NCBI GenBank assembly: GCA_025449475.1 | Contig: JANWJM010000083.1 | Span: 1-13,565, forward strand | Source: Thermoactinomycetaceae bacterium | GTDB taxonomy: Bacteria > Bacillota > Bacilli > Thermoactinomycetales > Thermoactinomycetaceae | Length of the DNA stretch: 13,565 bases | Direction of reading: 5' to 3' | Part shown: one piece after another, positions 7,472 to 13,565 of the stretch | How the letters are laid out: each line of letters starts with the position of its first letter | Position numbering within the stretch: position 1 is the stretch's first letter | Made by a program: the position numbers and the translations under genes | The notes under the pieces: model-generated | What the model was told of the DNA's origin: nothing | Databases searched by the model: none | What the model saw: only the letters and a program-made list of their open reading frames with translations

Positions 7472-8397
7472 TGCCGGAAAGTGCGACCAAGGAACAAACC
7501 ATACCCGTATTATCAACGGATTCGAAAACCTCTTCCTCCTCAAATGTGAAGTATCGTCGGATGAAAAGTAAGCTGGCACATCTTCTTTTTCTGCTATCTA
7601 CCTGGATGGGTGTGGTTGTGTTAGCGGTGTTACTGATAGATATTGCTCGCAGAGGATTGCCTTGGTTGTCGCTTGACTTTCTGGATTCGTTTGCTTCAAG
7701 AATTCCAGAAAGAGCAGGATTAAAAGCGGGAATATGGGGATCAATCTGGATGATTTTGATTACGGCGCCCCTCGCCTTTATCATTGGAGTTGCGACGGCC
7801 GTCTTTTTGGAAGAATATCGTTTAAATAGCAAATGGGGTGGACGAATTCAACGATTGATCCAGTTGAATATCAACAATTTAGCAGGAGTTCCATCCATTG
7901 TATTCGGGATTTTGGGACTAACCCTCTTTGTGCGCCAAATCAATTTGGGCAAAAGTGTCCTTGCTGGCGCACTAACCATGACGTTGTTGATTCTCCCTAT
8001 TATTGTGGTTGCTGCTCGAGAAGCTATTGCAAGTGTTCCTCAATCATTGCGTCTGGCATCGATGGCAATGGGGGCTACACGTTTACAGACTATTTGGCGG
8101 GTCGTCTTACCTTATGCGTTTCCAGGGATTTTAACAGGAACCATTCTTGCGCTTTCACGAGCAATCGGAGAAACCGCGCCGTTAATCATGATTGGCGCAG
8201 TGACATTTTTGGCTTTTACCCCCAGCTCTGTGATGGATATGTTTACCGTTATGCCGATTCAAATCTATAACTGGACATCGCAACCGAAAGAGGAATTTGC
8301 CAATTTAGCAGCTGCTGGGATTATCGTTTTGCTGTTTGTTTTGTTATCGATGAATGCTTTGGCGATCTTCCTGAGAAATAAATTTCGACGTTCATAA
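7471..8397 (+). CDS. pstA: Phosphate ABC transporter permease PstA
   Basis: This is the second channel subunit and pairs with PstC. It has 308 residues. A hydrophilic Ser/Thr-rich N-terminal tail of about 35 residues precedes six hydrophobic spans at about 36-58, 90-113, 138-156, 163-182, 215-247 and 278-301. NNLAGVPSIVFGILGL (135-150) matches the PstA signature, and the EAA loop is REAIASVPQSLRLASMAMGA (183-202), with LSRAIGETAPL (228-238) after it. The start at 7471 is supported by GAGAGGAG (7455-7462) 8 bases upstream and by the one-base overlap with pstC. The long N-terminal tail is the only oddity; starting at M31 would remove it but lacks a ribosome site. Confidence 0.95.
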   Translation: MPESATKEQTIPVLSTDSKTSSSSNVKYRRMKSKLAHLLFLLSTWMGVVVLAVLLIDIARRGLPWLSLDFLDSFASRIPERAGLKAGIWGSIWMILITAPLAFIIGVATAVFLEEYRLNSKWGGRIQRLIQLNINNLAGVPSIVFGILGLTLFVRQINLGKSVLAGALTMTLLILPIIVVAAREAIASVPQSLRLASMAMGATRLQTIWRVVLPYAFPGILTGTILALSRAIGETAPLIMIGAVTFLAFTPSSVMDMFTVMPIQIYNWTSQPKEEFANLAAAGIIVLLFVLLSMNALAIFLRNKFRRS

Positions 8398-8424
8398 CAA
8401 GATTGAGTGGAGAGGGCGATTGAA

Positions 8425-9183
8425 TTGCAACAGGTAGCAATATCGATTGAAAGCTGTAGTCTCTATTATGGTGAAAAACAGGCATTAAACGATATTACGT
8501 TCGAGATACAAGAAAAAAGTGTTACAGCTTTAATCGGTCCTTCAGGTTGTGGGAAGTCGACGTTTTTACGCACATTAAATCGAATGAACGATCTGATCCC
8601 CGATGTTACCTTAACCGGGAAAATTAAGATTTATGATCAAGACATTTATGATAAAACCGTTGATGTTGAAATGCTAAGAAAAGAAGTGGGAATGGTCTTT
8701 CAAGCCCCCAATCCTTTCCCGAAAAGTATTTACGAAAATGTTGCATATGGTCCACGCATACATGGCATCACCAAAAAAAGTGAGTTGGATGAAATCGTTG
8801 AAACAAGTTTGCGGCAAGCGGCATTATGGGATGAGGTCAAAGATCGCTTAAAAGATCGTGCGACAGGTTTATCAGGTGGACAACAACAACGCCTTTGTAT
8901 TGCTCGCACACTAGCAGTCAAACCGAAGGTATTGTTGATGGATGAACCTACTTCAGCCTTAGATCCGATTTCAACGTCAAAGATTGAAGAACTGCTCCAA
9001 GAGCTAAAGAGGCATTATACGATTGTGATTGTGACTCACAATATGCAACAAGCAGGGCGTGTATCAGATCAAACCGCTTTCTTTTTGAATGGGAATCTCG
9101 TCGAGTTTGACAATACCAAACAGTTGTTTTCAAATCCACAGAAGAAAGAGACAGAGGATTATATTACCGGTCGTTTTGGGTAA
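8425..9183 (+). CDS. pstB: Phosphate ABC transporter ATP-binding protein PstB
   Basis: This is the ATPase that powers phosphate import through PstCA, on the cytoplasmic face. Numbering from the TTG at 8425 (252 residues): Walker A GPSGCGKST (38-46), Q-loop Gln 93 in VFQAPNPFPKS, signature LSGGQQQR (149-156), Walker B VLLMDEP with D173/E174, and H-loop H205 in VTHNMQQ. NPFPKSIYENVAYG is characteristic of PstB among ABC ATPases. I choose TTG 8425 because GAGAGGG (8410-8416) stands 8 bases before it. The in-frame GTG at 8407 would add six residues but has no Shine-Dalgarno sequence, and the good one would lie inside the gene. B. subtilis has two pstB copies in tandem, but only one is present here. 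A 12-base gap leads to phoU. Confidence 0.93.
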   Translation: MQQVAISIESCSLYYGEKQALNDITFEIQEKSVTALIGPSGCGKSTFLRTLNRMNDLIPDVTLTGKIKIYDQDIYDKTVDVEMLRKEVGMVFQAPNPFPKSIYENVAYGPRIHGITKKSELDEIVETSLRQAALWDEVKDRLKDRATGLSGGQQQRLCIARTLAVKPKVLLMDEPTSALDPISTSKIEELLQELKRHYTIVIVTHNMQQAGRVSDQTAFFLNGNLVEFDNTKQLFSNPQKKETEDYITGRFG

Positions 9184-9195
9184 GGAGGAGAAAAG

Positions 9196-9855
9196 ATGGT
9201 AGATCGACAACTGCATGTCTCTCTACGAGAAGCTAAGAGGCGCTTGGTTGAAATGGGCTCATATGTCGAGAAAGCCATCTATCAAGCTGTGCAATCGTTG
9301 GTGATGCAGAATGTTCAGTTAGCTGAGTGGGTGATCGAAGAAGATGAAAGGATTGATCAGCTAGAAGGACAGATCGACGAACTGGTTGTACAACTGATTG
9401 CTACACAACAACCTGTCGCAAAAGATTTGAGAAAGTTAATTGCCATGATGAAAATCGCTACTGATTTGGAGAGAATGGCTGATCTAGCGGTCAATGTGGC
9501 TCATGTGACGATTGAATGCGAGCAGAAGGAGATCAAGCTCAATCAAGAGTGGACAGAGATCATGAAAATGGCACAGATTTCAGAGCAAATGGTTCGAGAT
9601 GCGATTCAAAGTTATTTAGAAAGTGATCTTCTGTTGGCTCAGTCGCTCGCCAAACTTGATGATCAGGTGGATCGACGATATCATCAAACCTTGGAGCGAC
9701 TGATTCAACAATTAAACCATCATCCAAATCATGCGGAGATGGTCATTCATCTATCATTGGCGATTCGTTTTTTGGAACGAATCGCTGACCATGCAACAAA
9801 TATTGCGGAGAGCATCCACTTTATCGAAACAGGTGGTCGAACGGATCTCAATTAG
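9196..9855 (+). CDS. phoU: Phosphate signalling regulator PhoU
   Basis: This is a cytoplasmic all-helical protein that in many bacteria links PstSCAB activity to PhoR and represses the Pho response when phosphate is plentiful. It has 219 residues, the usual PhoU length. Two three-helix repeats are visible, each with the metal-binding E-x3-D-x3-N pattern: LERMADLAVNVA (91-102; E92, D96, N100) and LERIADHATNIAE (193-205; E194, D198, N202). The very strong ribosome site AAGGAGGAG (9182-9190) directly follows the pstB stop and lies 5 bases before the ATG. It is the last gene of the pst operon. As I recall, B. subtilis lacks phoU in its pst operon, so phosphate signalling here may be closer to the E. 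coli or Paenibacillus arrangement; that is inference. Confidence 0.94.
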   Translation: MVDRQLHVSLREAKRRLVEMGSYVEKAIYQAVQSLVMQNVQLAEWVIEEDERIDQLEGQIDELVVQLIATQQPVAKDLRKLIAMMKIATDLERMADLAVNVAHVTIECEQKEIKLNQEWTEIMKMAQISEQMVRDAIQSYLESDLLLAQSLAKLDDQVDRRYHQTLERLIQQLNHHPNHAEMVIHLSLAIRFLERIADHATNIAESIHFIETGGRTDLN

Positions 9856-9886
9856 GTCAAAGGCGATTCCCTTATCCGTGATCGCG

Positions 9887-9913
9887 ATGGTAAGAACCAT
9901 CTTAACCATTTTT
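9887..9913 (+). terminator. Possible weak terminator after phoU
   Basis: ATGGTAAGA (9887-9895) pairs with TCTT-ACCAT (9900-9909, one bulged A) and is followed by five Ts (9909-9913), 31 bases after the phoU stop. An alternative stem, GATGGT (9886-9891) with ACCATC (9896-9901), competes with it. The stem is AT-rich and bulged, so termination may be partial. Confidence 0.4.
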
Positions 9914-9960
9914 GTAATGCGATCAATAAGCTTGAATAAAATGACAATAGTTGGACGATT

Positions 9961-9997
9961 GCTTTGGGAGCCACGTAAAGACGTGCTTTCCCAGAGC
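9961..9997 (+). other. Interrupted stem-loop upstream of spo0M
   Basis: GCTTTGGGA (9961-9969) pairs with TCCCAGAGC (9989-9997) with one G-U pair. A small internal loop follows, then CACGT (9972-9976) pairs with ACGTG (9981-9985) around an AAAG loop. No T-run follows in either direction, so it is not a plain terminator. It lies 48 bases before spo0M. TATACT (10007-10012) just after it resembles a -10 box but lacks a clear -35. It could be an mRNA leader structure, an operator-like site or a terminator without U-tract; I do not recognise a known riboswitch. Confidence 0.45.
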
Positions 9998-10045
9998 ATT
10001 TCGCGTTATACTTATCTTAGATCAAGAATTCAAGGGAGATTACAC

Positions 10046-10954
10046 ATGTTAAAAAAGCTTTTAGCGATGCTGGGTAAGGGGTCAGCAAAAGTAGATTTGA
10101 TGCTTGAACAAGAATCGTTTGCATTGGGAGAAGAATTGACAGGAAAAATCCATGTACATGGAGGAGCGGTCAAACAAACAATTAACAAAATTGTGGTTCA
10201 TCTTCACGTGAATGTCAAAAATGATGGAAGTATGTATACAAAATCGGTTTGTCGTTTTGAAGTGGCGGAGTCTTTTAAGATTCACCCTGAGGAGGAAAGA
10301 ACATTTCCATTGCGGCTTCGCCTTCCTAAATCCCTTCTTCTTTCCGCAAGTGCGGTCACCTATCATGTTGTGACTCGGCTTGATATTAAATATGGAAGAG
10401 ATTACTCGGATCGTGATGTTGTCAACATCCAACCTCCGAAACGTTTGCAAAATATTTTTGATGCATGGAAAAAGTTAGGGTTTATTGAAACAACCGATTC
10501 CCGCTCGTTTGATGGTTATCTCCAGGAGTTTGAATTTTCTCCCACCTCTTTGTTTCATCACCAGCTGGAAGAGATTGAGTTCAATGCCATTATAAAAGAG
10601 GATGGCATCCTGTTGTTGTTAGAGTTGGACTTACATTCATTTCTGGGTGAAGAGGAGATCAGTCGGGAGTGTTGGATTGAAAATTCCATCATCGATCATA
10701 TGGAGGAACTGGTTCGTTACTTGCGAGAGTTTATTCGAGAGACGATTCAACATTCTTCACGCTTTGTGGGTGAGAAGAAGCATCTACAGAAAAACTATTA
10801 TCAGCTGCCTGGTGCCATTGGTGCAGTCGCGATTGGGTGGATTGTGAGCGAGGAAATCGAAGAAGGAGTGGAGAAGATCGGGGACCAACTTGAAGAGACG
10901 CTGGAAGATGATGAGGACGAAGAAGATTCGTTTTTTGCAGAACATAAAGATTAA
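10046..10954 (+). CDS. spo0M: Spo0M-like sporulation-control protein with C-terminal extension
   Basis: This is an arrestin-like cytoplasmic protein (SpoOM family) reported to influence early sporulation and cell-division control in B. subtilis; its biochemical role is unclear. It has 302 residues, against 258 in B. subtilis. The N-terminus LKKLLAMLGKGSAKVDLMLE and following beta-rich stretch (GEELTGKIHVHGG, 28-40) match the family. The paired beta-sandwich domains run to about 240. Beyond them comes a tail: a Gly/Ala-rich hydrophobic segment LPGAIGAVAIGWIV (254-267), an amphipathic Glu-rich helix (268-285) and a strongly acidic run EDDEDEED (287-294). The ATG has AAGGGAG (10032-10038) 7 bases upstream. 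The frame is open further back to 9731, inside phoU, but that part is out of frame with phoU, lacks a ribosome site and resembles nothing. It probably has its own promoter or is read through from pst. Confidence 0.88.
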   Translation: MLKKLLAMLGKGSAKVDLMLEQESFALGEELTGKIHVHGGAVKQTINKIVVHLHVNVKNDGSMYTKSVCRFEVAESFKIHPEEERTFPLRLRLPKSLLLSASAVTYHVVTRLDIKYGRDYSDRDVVNIQPPKRLQNIFDAWKKLGFIETTDSRSFDGYLQEFEFSPTSLFHHQLEEIEFNAIIKEDGILLLLELDLHSFLGEEEISRECWIENSIIDHMEELVRYLREFIRETIQHSSRFVGEKKHLQKNYYQLPGAIGAVAIGWIVSEEIEEGVEKIGDQLEETLEDDEDEEDSFFAEHKD

Positions 10955-10969
10955 TGGACTTAAGTGGAC

Positions 10970-11013
10970 AGGAAGTGGTTAGGTTTTCTGAAGCTGTGCT
11001 TCCTTTCAGGAGG
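10970..11013 (+). promoter_or_regulatory. Alternative short hairpins controlling a Shine-Dalgarno site upstream of polA
   Basis: The consensus AGGAGG (11008-11013) can pair with CTTCCT (10999-11004) across a 3-base loop, hiding the ribosome site. The same CTTCC bases can instead pair upstream: GAAGC (10990-10994) with GCTTC (10998-11002), or AGGAAG (10970-10975) with CTTCCT (10999-11004). Either would free the site. These foldings exclude each other. The stems are short, so chance is possible; I know of no characterised element of this form here. Confidence 0.3.
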
Positions 11014-11020
11014 TTTTCGT

Positions 11021-11068
11021 TTGAACTCACCCTTTTTTTCGATTACACTGGAAGATGATGAAAATTAA
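11021..11068 (+). CDS. Possible 15-codon leader peptide upstream of polA
   Basis: A TTG at 11021 stands 7 bases after a perfect AGGAGG, the best ribosome site in this stretch. It opens a frame of 15 codons (MNSPFFSITLEDDEN) ending in TAA at 11066-11068. The stop overlaps the start of the polA ribosome site (AAAGAGGTG, 11067-11075), and the polA GTG is 17 bases after the stop. That placement would allow ribosomes ending here to reinitiate at polA. The peptide has no known homologue that I recognise. The run of seven Ts at 11033-11039, coding Phe-Phe-Ser, may instead belong to a weak terminator for spo0M. Confidence 0.35.
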   Translation: MNSPFFSITLEDDEN

Positions 11069-11085
11069 AGAGGTGCGGTTATCGG

Positions 11086-13565
11086 GTGAGTAAAAAAAAA
11101 TTTGTTCTCATTGACGGGAATAGCATTGCTTTTCGAGCATTTTACGCGTTGCCCCTGCTCAACAACTCAAAGGGGATCTATACAAACGCCGTCTATGGTT
11201 TTGCCATGATGTTAATGAAAATTTTAGAGGAAGAACAACCCACTCATCTTTTGGTGGCATTTGATGCAGGGAAATCCACGTTTCGTCATGATCTGTATCC
11301 AGAATATAAAGGCACTCGTGAGAAAACTCCTCATGAACTTTCAGAACAAATCCCTTTGATTCATGAGTGTTTGGATGCATTTGGAATTCGTCATGAAGAA
11401 CAGTGGAACATCGAAGCCGATGACATCATTGGAACATGTGCCCGACAAGCGGAAAAGGAAAATATTGAGACAGTGATCATTTCCGGGGATAAAGATTTAT
11501 TGCAATTGGTGTCCGACCGTATTGTTGTGCTCCTTCCTCGAAAGGGGATTACGGAAGCGGATCGTTATGATCAGCAGGCGGTCTTGGATCGATACGGCTT
11601 GACACCGGAGCAAATCACTGACCTCAAGGGATTAATGGGAGATCCATCGGATCATATTCCGGGAATCCCAGGTGTCGGTGAAAAGACAGCCATTAAACTG
11701 CTCAAACAATATCCTACTGTTGAAGAGGTATTGGCGCATATTGATAAACTACCAGGAAAGAAATTAAAAGAGAAAATAAGAGCGCACAAAGAACAAGCAC
11801 TCTTGAGTAAAGAGTTGGCGACGATTAAGTGTGATCTACCCCTTGATTTTTCGATTGAAGATTGTATGTACAGCGGAATACCTAAGAAGGAGAAAGTAGT
11901 GGAACTGTTTCAGGAGTTAGAGTTCCATTCCTTGTTAGAACGCATTCCAACCAGCGAAGATGAACAGCCTTCCTCAACATTGACAGCCATCGATTTTGAG
12001 ATGGTGACGATCGAGCGACTTGATCGTTTTGAAGGGTTTTTTAAGCAAGAATTACTCTCTTTTCATGTGGAAACAGATCATGAAAATCCACATCATGGTA
12101 AAATCATAGGCTTTGCTTGTTCAGACGGAAACACGCAGCTCTATATTCCATACGAAGTCGCTTCGACATGGACTTCGTTTCAAGAGTGGTTAACAGCTTC
12201 TGACCGCAGAAAAGTGGTGTATGACTGCAAGAAGACCAAAATCCTTCTTCAACGTGCATCCCTTTCGATTCAAGGGCTCGATTTTGATCTTCATCTTGCG
12301 GATTATTTATTAGATCCAACCGAATCTAAGCGCGCATTAAGCGATTTGGTCAATCGCTATCTGCCGGATTTCGATTTGCCTTCAGATGAATCCGTATATG
12401 GGAAAGGGGCAAAGCGTCAATTTTTGCAAGGTGAAAGATTGGCCGAGCATCTCGCCAGAAAAACAGCGGCTATTTTTTATCTATTTCCCCGGATTAAGGA
12501 TCAATTAGCGACGTATGAGGAATTAATCTCGTTGTATGAACAATTAGAATTCCCTTTGGCAGAAGTGCTTGCAGAAATGGAGTTAAATGGAATCCAAGTC
12601 GATCAACAATGTTTGTTGGAACTAGGCGATGAATTAAAGCAGAGAATGGATCAATTGGAAGAAGAGATTCATCAAATCGCGGGGTACGAATTTAATATCA
12701 ATTCTCCCAAACAATTAGGAGAAGTATTGTTTGATCGCTTACATTTACCAGTGATCAAAAAGACAAAAACTGGTTATTCCACGAGTGCGGATGTGTTGGA
12801 AAAGTTGGCTCCTCAACATGAGATTGTCGAAAAAATTTTACACTATCGGCAAGTGGGCAAACTTTTTTCCACATATATTGAGGGATTGAAAAAAGAGATT
12901 CATCCCGATGGAAAGATTCATACGCAATTCCAACAAACCATTACTGCTACCGGGAGACTAAGTAGTACAAATCCCAACTTGCAAAATATTCCCATTCGGT
13001 TAGAGGAGGGACGTCGGATTCGCCGCATTTTTGTTCCTTCCTCCGAATATCAATATTTGATGGCGGCCGATTATTCACAAGTCGAATTAAGAGTCCTTGC
13101 CCATCTATCGGGCGATGAGGAGTTGAAACAAGCTTTCCGTGAAGGGCGAGATATACATACACAAACCGCTGTCCGTCTCTTTGAGGTGGAAGAAGACGAT
13201 GTCACCCCGCATATGCGTAGACAGGCGAAAGCGGTCAATTTTGGGATTATTTATGGAATTAGTGATTTCGGGCTATCGCAAAATTTACAGATTCCGCGCA
13301 AAGAAGCAAAAGGGATTATTGATCGGTATTTCTCAACTTACCCCAAAGTAAAAGAATATCTGGATTCGTTAATTCAGCAGGCTCGGGAAAACGGATATGT
13401 TACCACGATGTTGGGTCGGAGGCGTTATTTGCCTGAGATCCACTCGCGGAATTTTAATCGTCGCAGTTTTGCTGAGCGAACGGCAATGAATACACCAATT
13501 CAAGGAACTGCAGCGGATATTATTAAACAAGCGATGGTGCAACTCGTACAGGAAATCAAAAAGCA
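11086..13565 (+). CDS. polA: DNA polymerase I (3' end outside window)
   Basis: This is the repair and Okazaki-fragment-processing polymerase with 5'-nuclease activity. 826 codons are present and the frame is open at the right edge; about 50 more are expected (B. subtilis: 880). The 5'-nuclease domain (1-290) shows D10 in LIDGNS, EADDIIG (110-116), SGDKD (133-137) and the helix-hairpin-helix GIPGVGEKTA (193-202). The central exonuclease-like domain (about 298-480) has lost catalytic residues: where E. coli has DTE it reads HVE (327-329), and the second motif reads CKKTK (381-385). In the polymerase domain, motif A is DYSQVELR (D662) and the O-helix is RRQAKAVNFGIIYG (711-724, with R711, K715, F719, Y723). 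Motif C lies beyond the window. The GTG start has AAAGAGGTG (11067-11075) 10 bases upstream. A run of nine As spans codons 3-5. Confidence 0.96.
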   Translation, partial: MSKKKFVLIDGNSIAFRAFYALPLLNNSKGIYTNAVYGFAMMLMKILEEEQPTHLLVAFDAGKSTFRHDLYPEYKGTREKTPHELSEQIPLIHECLDAFGIRHEEQWNIEADDIIGTCARQAEKENIETVIISGDKDLLQLVSDRIVVLLPRKGITEADRYDQQAVLDRYGLTPEQITDLKGLMGDPSDHIPGIPGVGEKTAIKLLKQYPTVEEVLAHIDKLPGKKLKEKIRAHKEQALLSKELATIKCDLPLDFSIEDCMYSGIPKKEKVVELFQELEFHSLLERIPTSEDEQPSSTLTAIDFEMVTIERLDRFEGFFKQELLSFHVETDHENPHHGKIIGFACSDGNTQLYIPYEVASTWTSFQEWLTASDRRKVVYDCKKTKILLQRASLSIQGLDFDLHLADYLLDPTESKRALSDLVNRYLPDFDLPSDESVYGKGAKRQFLQGERLAEHLARKTAAIFYLFPRIKDQLATYEELISLYEQLEFPLAEVLAEMELNGIQVDQQCLLELGDELKQRMDQLEEEIHQIAGYEFNINSPKQLGEVLFDRLHLPVIKKTKTGYSTSADVLEKLAPQHEIVEKILHYRQVGKLFSTYIEGLKKEIHPDGKIHTQFQQTITATGRLSSTNPNLQNIPIRLEEGRRIRRIFVPSSEYQYLMAADYSQVELRVLAHLSGDEELKQAFREGRDIHTQTAVRLFEVEEDDVTPHMRRQAKAVNFGIIYGISDFGLSQNLQIPRKEAKGIIDRYFSTYPKVKEYLDSLIQQARENGYVTTMLGRRRYLPEIHSRNFNRRSFAERTAMNTPIQGTAADIIKQAMVQLVQEIKK

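Noticed and set aside
6949..7832. Antisense frames of about 100-130 codons opposite pstC and pstA
   Set aside because: They are reverse shadows of confident genes, have low-complexity Ile/Ala/Thr-rich translations and lack ribosome sites. The same holds for all other minus-strand frames in the window.
7833..8270. 145-codon + strand frame inside pstA
   Set aside because: It lies in another frame wholly within a clear permease gene; its composition is odd (Cys/Ser/Arg-rich) and there is no ribosome site.
9878..9952. Small frame starting at ATG 9887 between phoU and spo0M
   Set aside because: It is part of the open frame leading into spo0M, has no ribosome site, and its start lies in the arm of a probable terminator stem.
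9731..10045. Upstream extension of the spo0M frame into phoU
   Set aside because: It is out of frame with phoU, resembles no protein I know and has no ribosome site. The ATG at 10046 has AAGGGAG at the right distance and gives the known Spo0M N-terminus.
11009..11039. Intrinsic terminator of spo0M formed by GGAGG...CTCACC plus seven Ts
   Set aside because: The T-run is good but the stem has mismatches and a long loop, so I mention it only as an alternative to the leader frame.
1..13565. Mobile elements, CRISPR, tRNA/rRNA, or a novel defence or biosynthetic cluster
   Set aside because: I found no transposase, long inverted or direct repeats, regularly spaced repeats, tRNA cloverleaf or unknown large gene. 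All long frames belong to recognised core families.

Overview
The window is a stretch of conserved chromosome from a low-GC Gram-positive, endospore-forming bacterium of the Bacillales. Three things point there: the order citZ-icd-mdh-phoP-phoR-...-polA, which is that of Bacillus subtilis except for an inserted block; a Spo0M-family gene; and tandem Pho boxes of the Bacillus type. I cannot name the genus. A Thermoactinomyces- or Paenibacillus-like lineage is a guess. Every gene I can support is on the + strand. I see no tRNA, rRNA, CRISPR array, insertion sequence or phage gene.

Region 1 (1-2660) is the end of a TCA-cycle operon: the C-terminal third of citrate synthase, NADP-isocitrate dehydrogenase and malate dehydrogenase, closed by a strong intrinsic terminator. 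A 120-base piece without a recognisable gene follows, closed by a second intrinsic terminator.

Region 2 (2810-5444) is the phosphate-sensing two-component system. phoP and phoR overlap by 4 bases and end in a terminator whose T-tract stops 2 bases before the next control region.

Region 3 (5446-9913) is the high-affinity phosphate uptake operon pstS-pstC-pstA-pstB-phoU. Its promoter carries four TT-rich hexamers at about 11-base spacing, placed roughly -60 to -21 from a good -10 box. This is the classic layout of a PhoP-activated promoter, so the response regulator encoded just upstream probably switches this operon on in low phosphate. A 13-bp hairpin without a T-tract between pstS and pstC probably lets the binding lipoprotein be made in excess over the channel and ATPase. 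PhoU probably signals transporter state back to PhoR.

Region 4 (9914-11085) holds a Spo0M-like gene with an unusual glycine-rich and acidic C-terminal extension. It is followed by a short leader with a consensus Shine-Dalgarno site, a 15-codon reading frame and alternative short hairpins.

Region 5 (11086-13565) is DNA polymerase I, cut off by the right edge about 50 codons before its expected end. Its 3'-5' exonuclease site is degenerate, as in other bacilli.

Nothing here looks like a wholly new system. The points most worth following are the phosphate cassette and spo0M placed between phoR and polA, the leader in front of polA, the small unit between two terminators after mdh, and the Spo0M tail.
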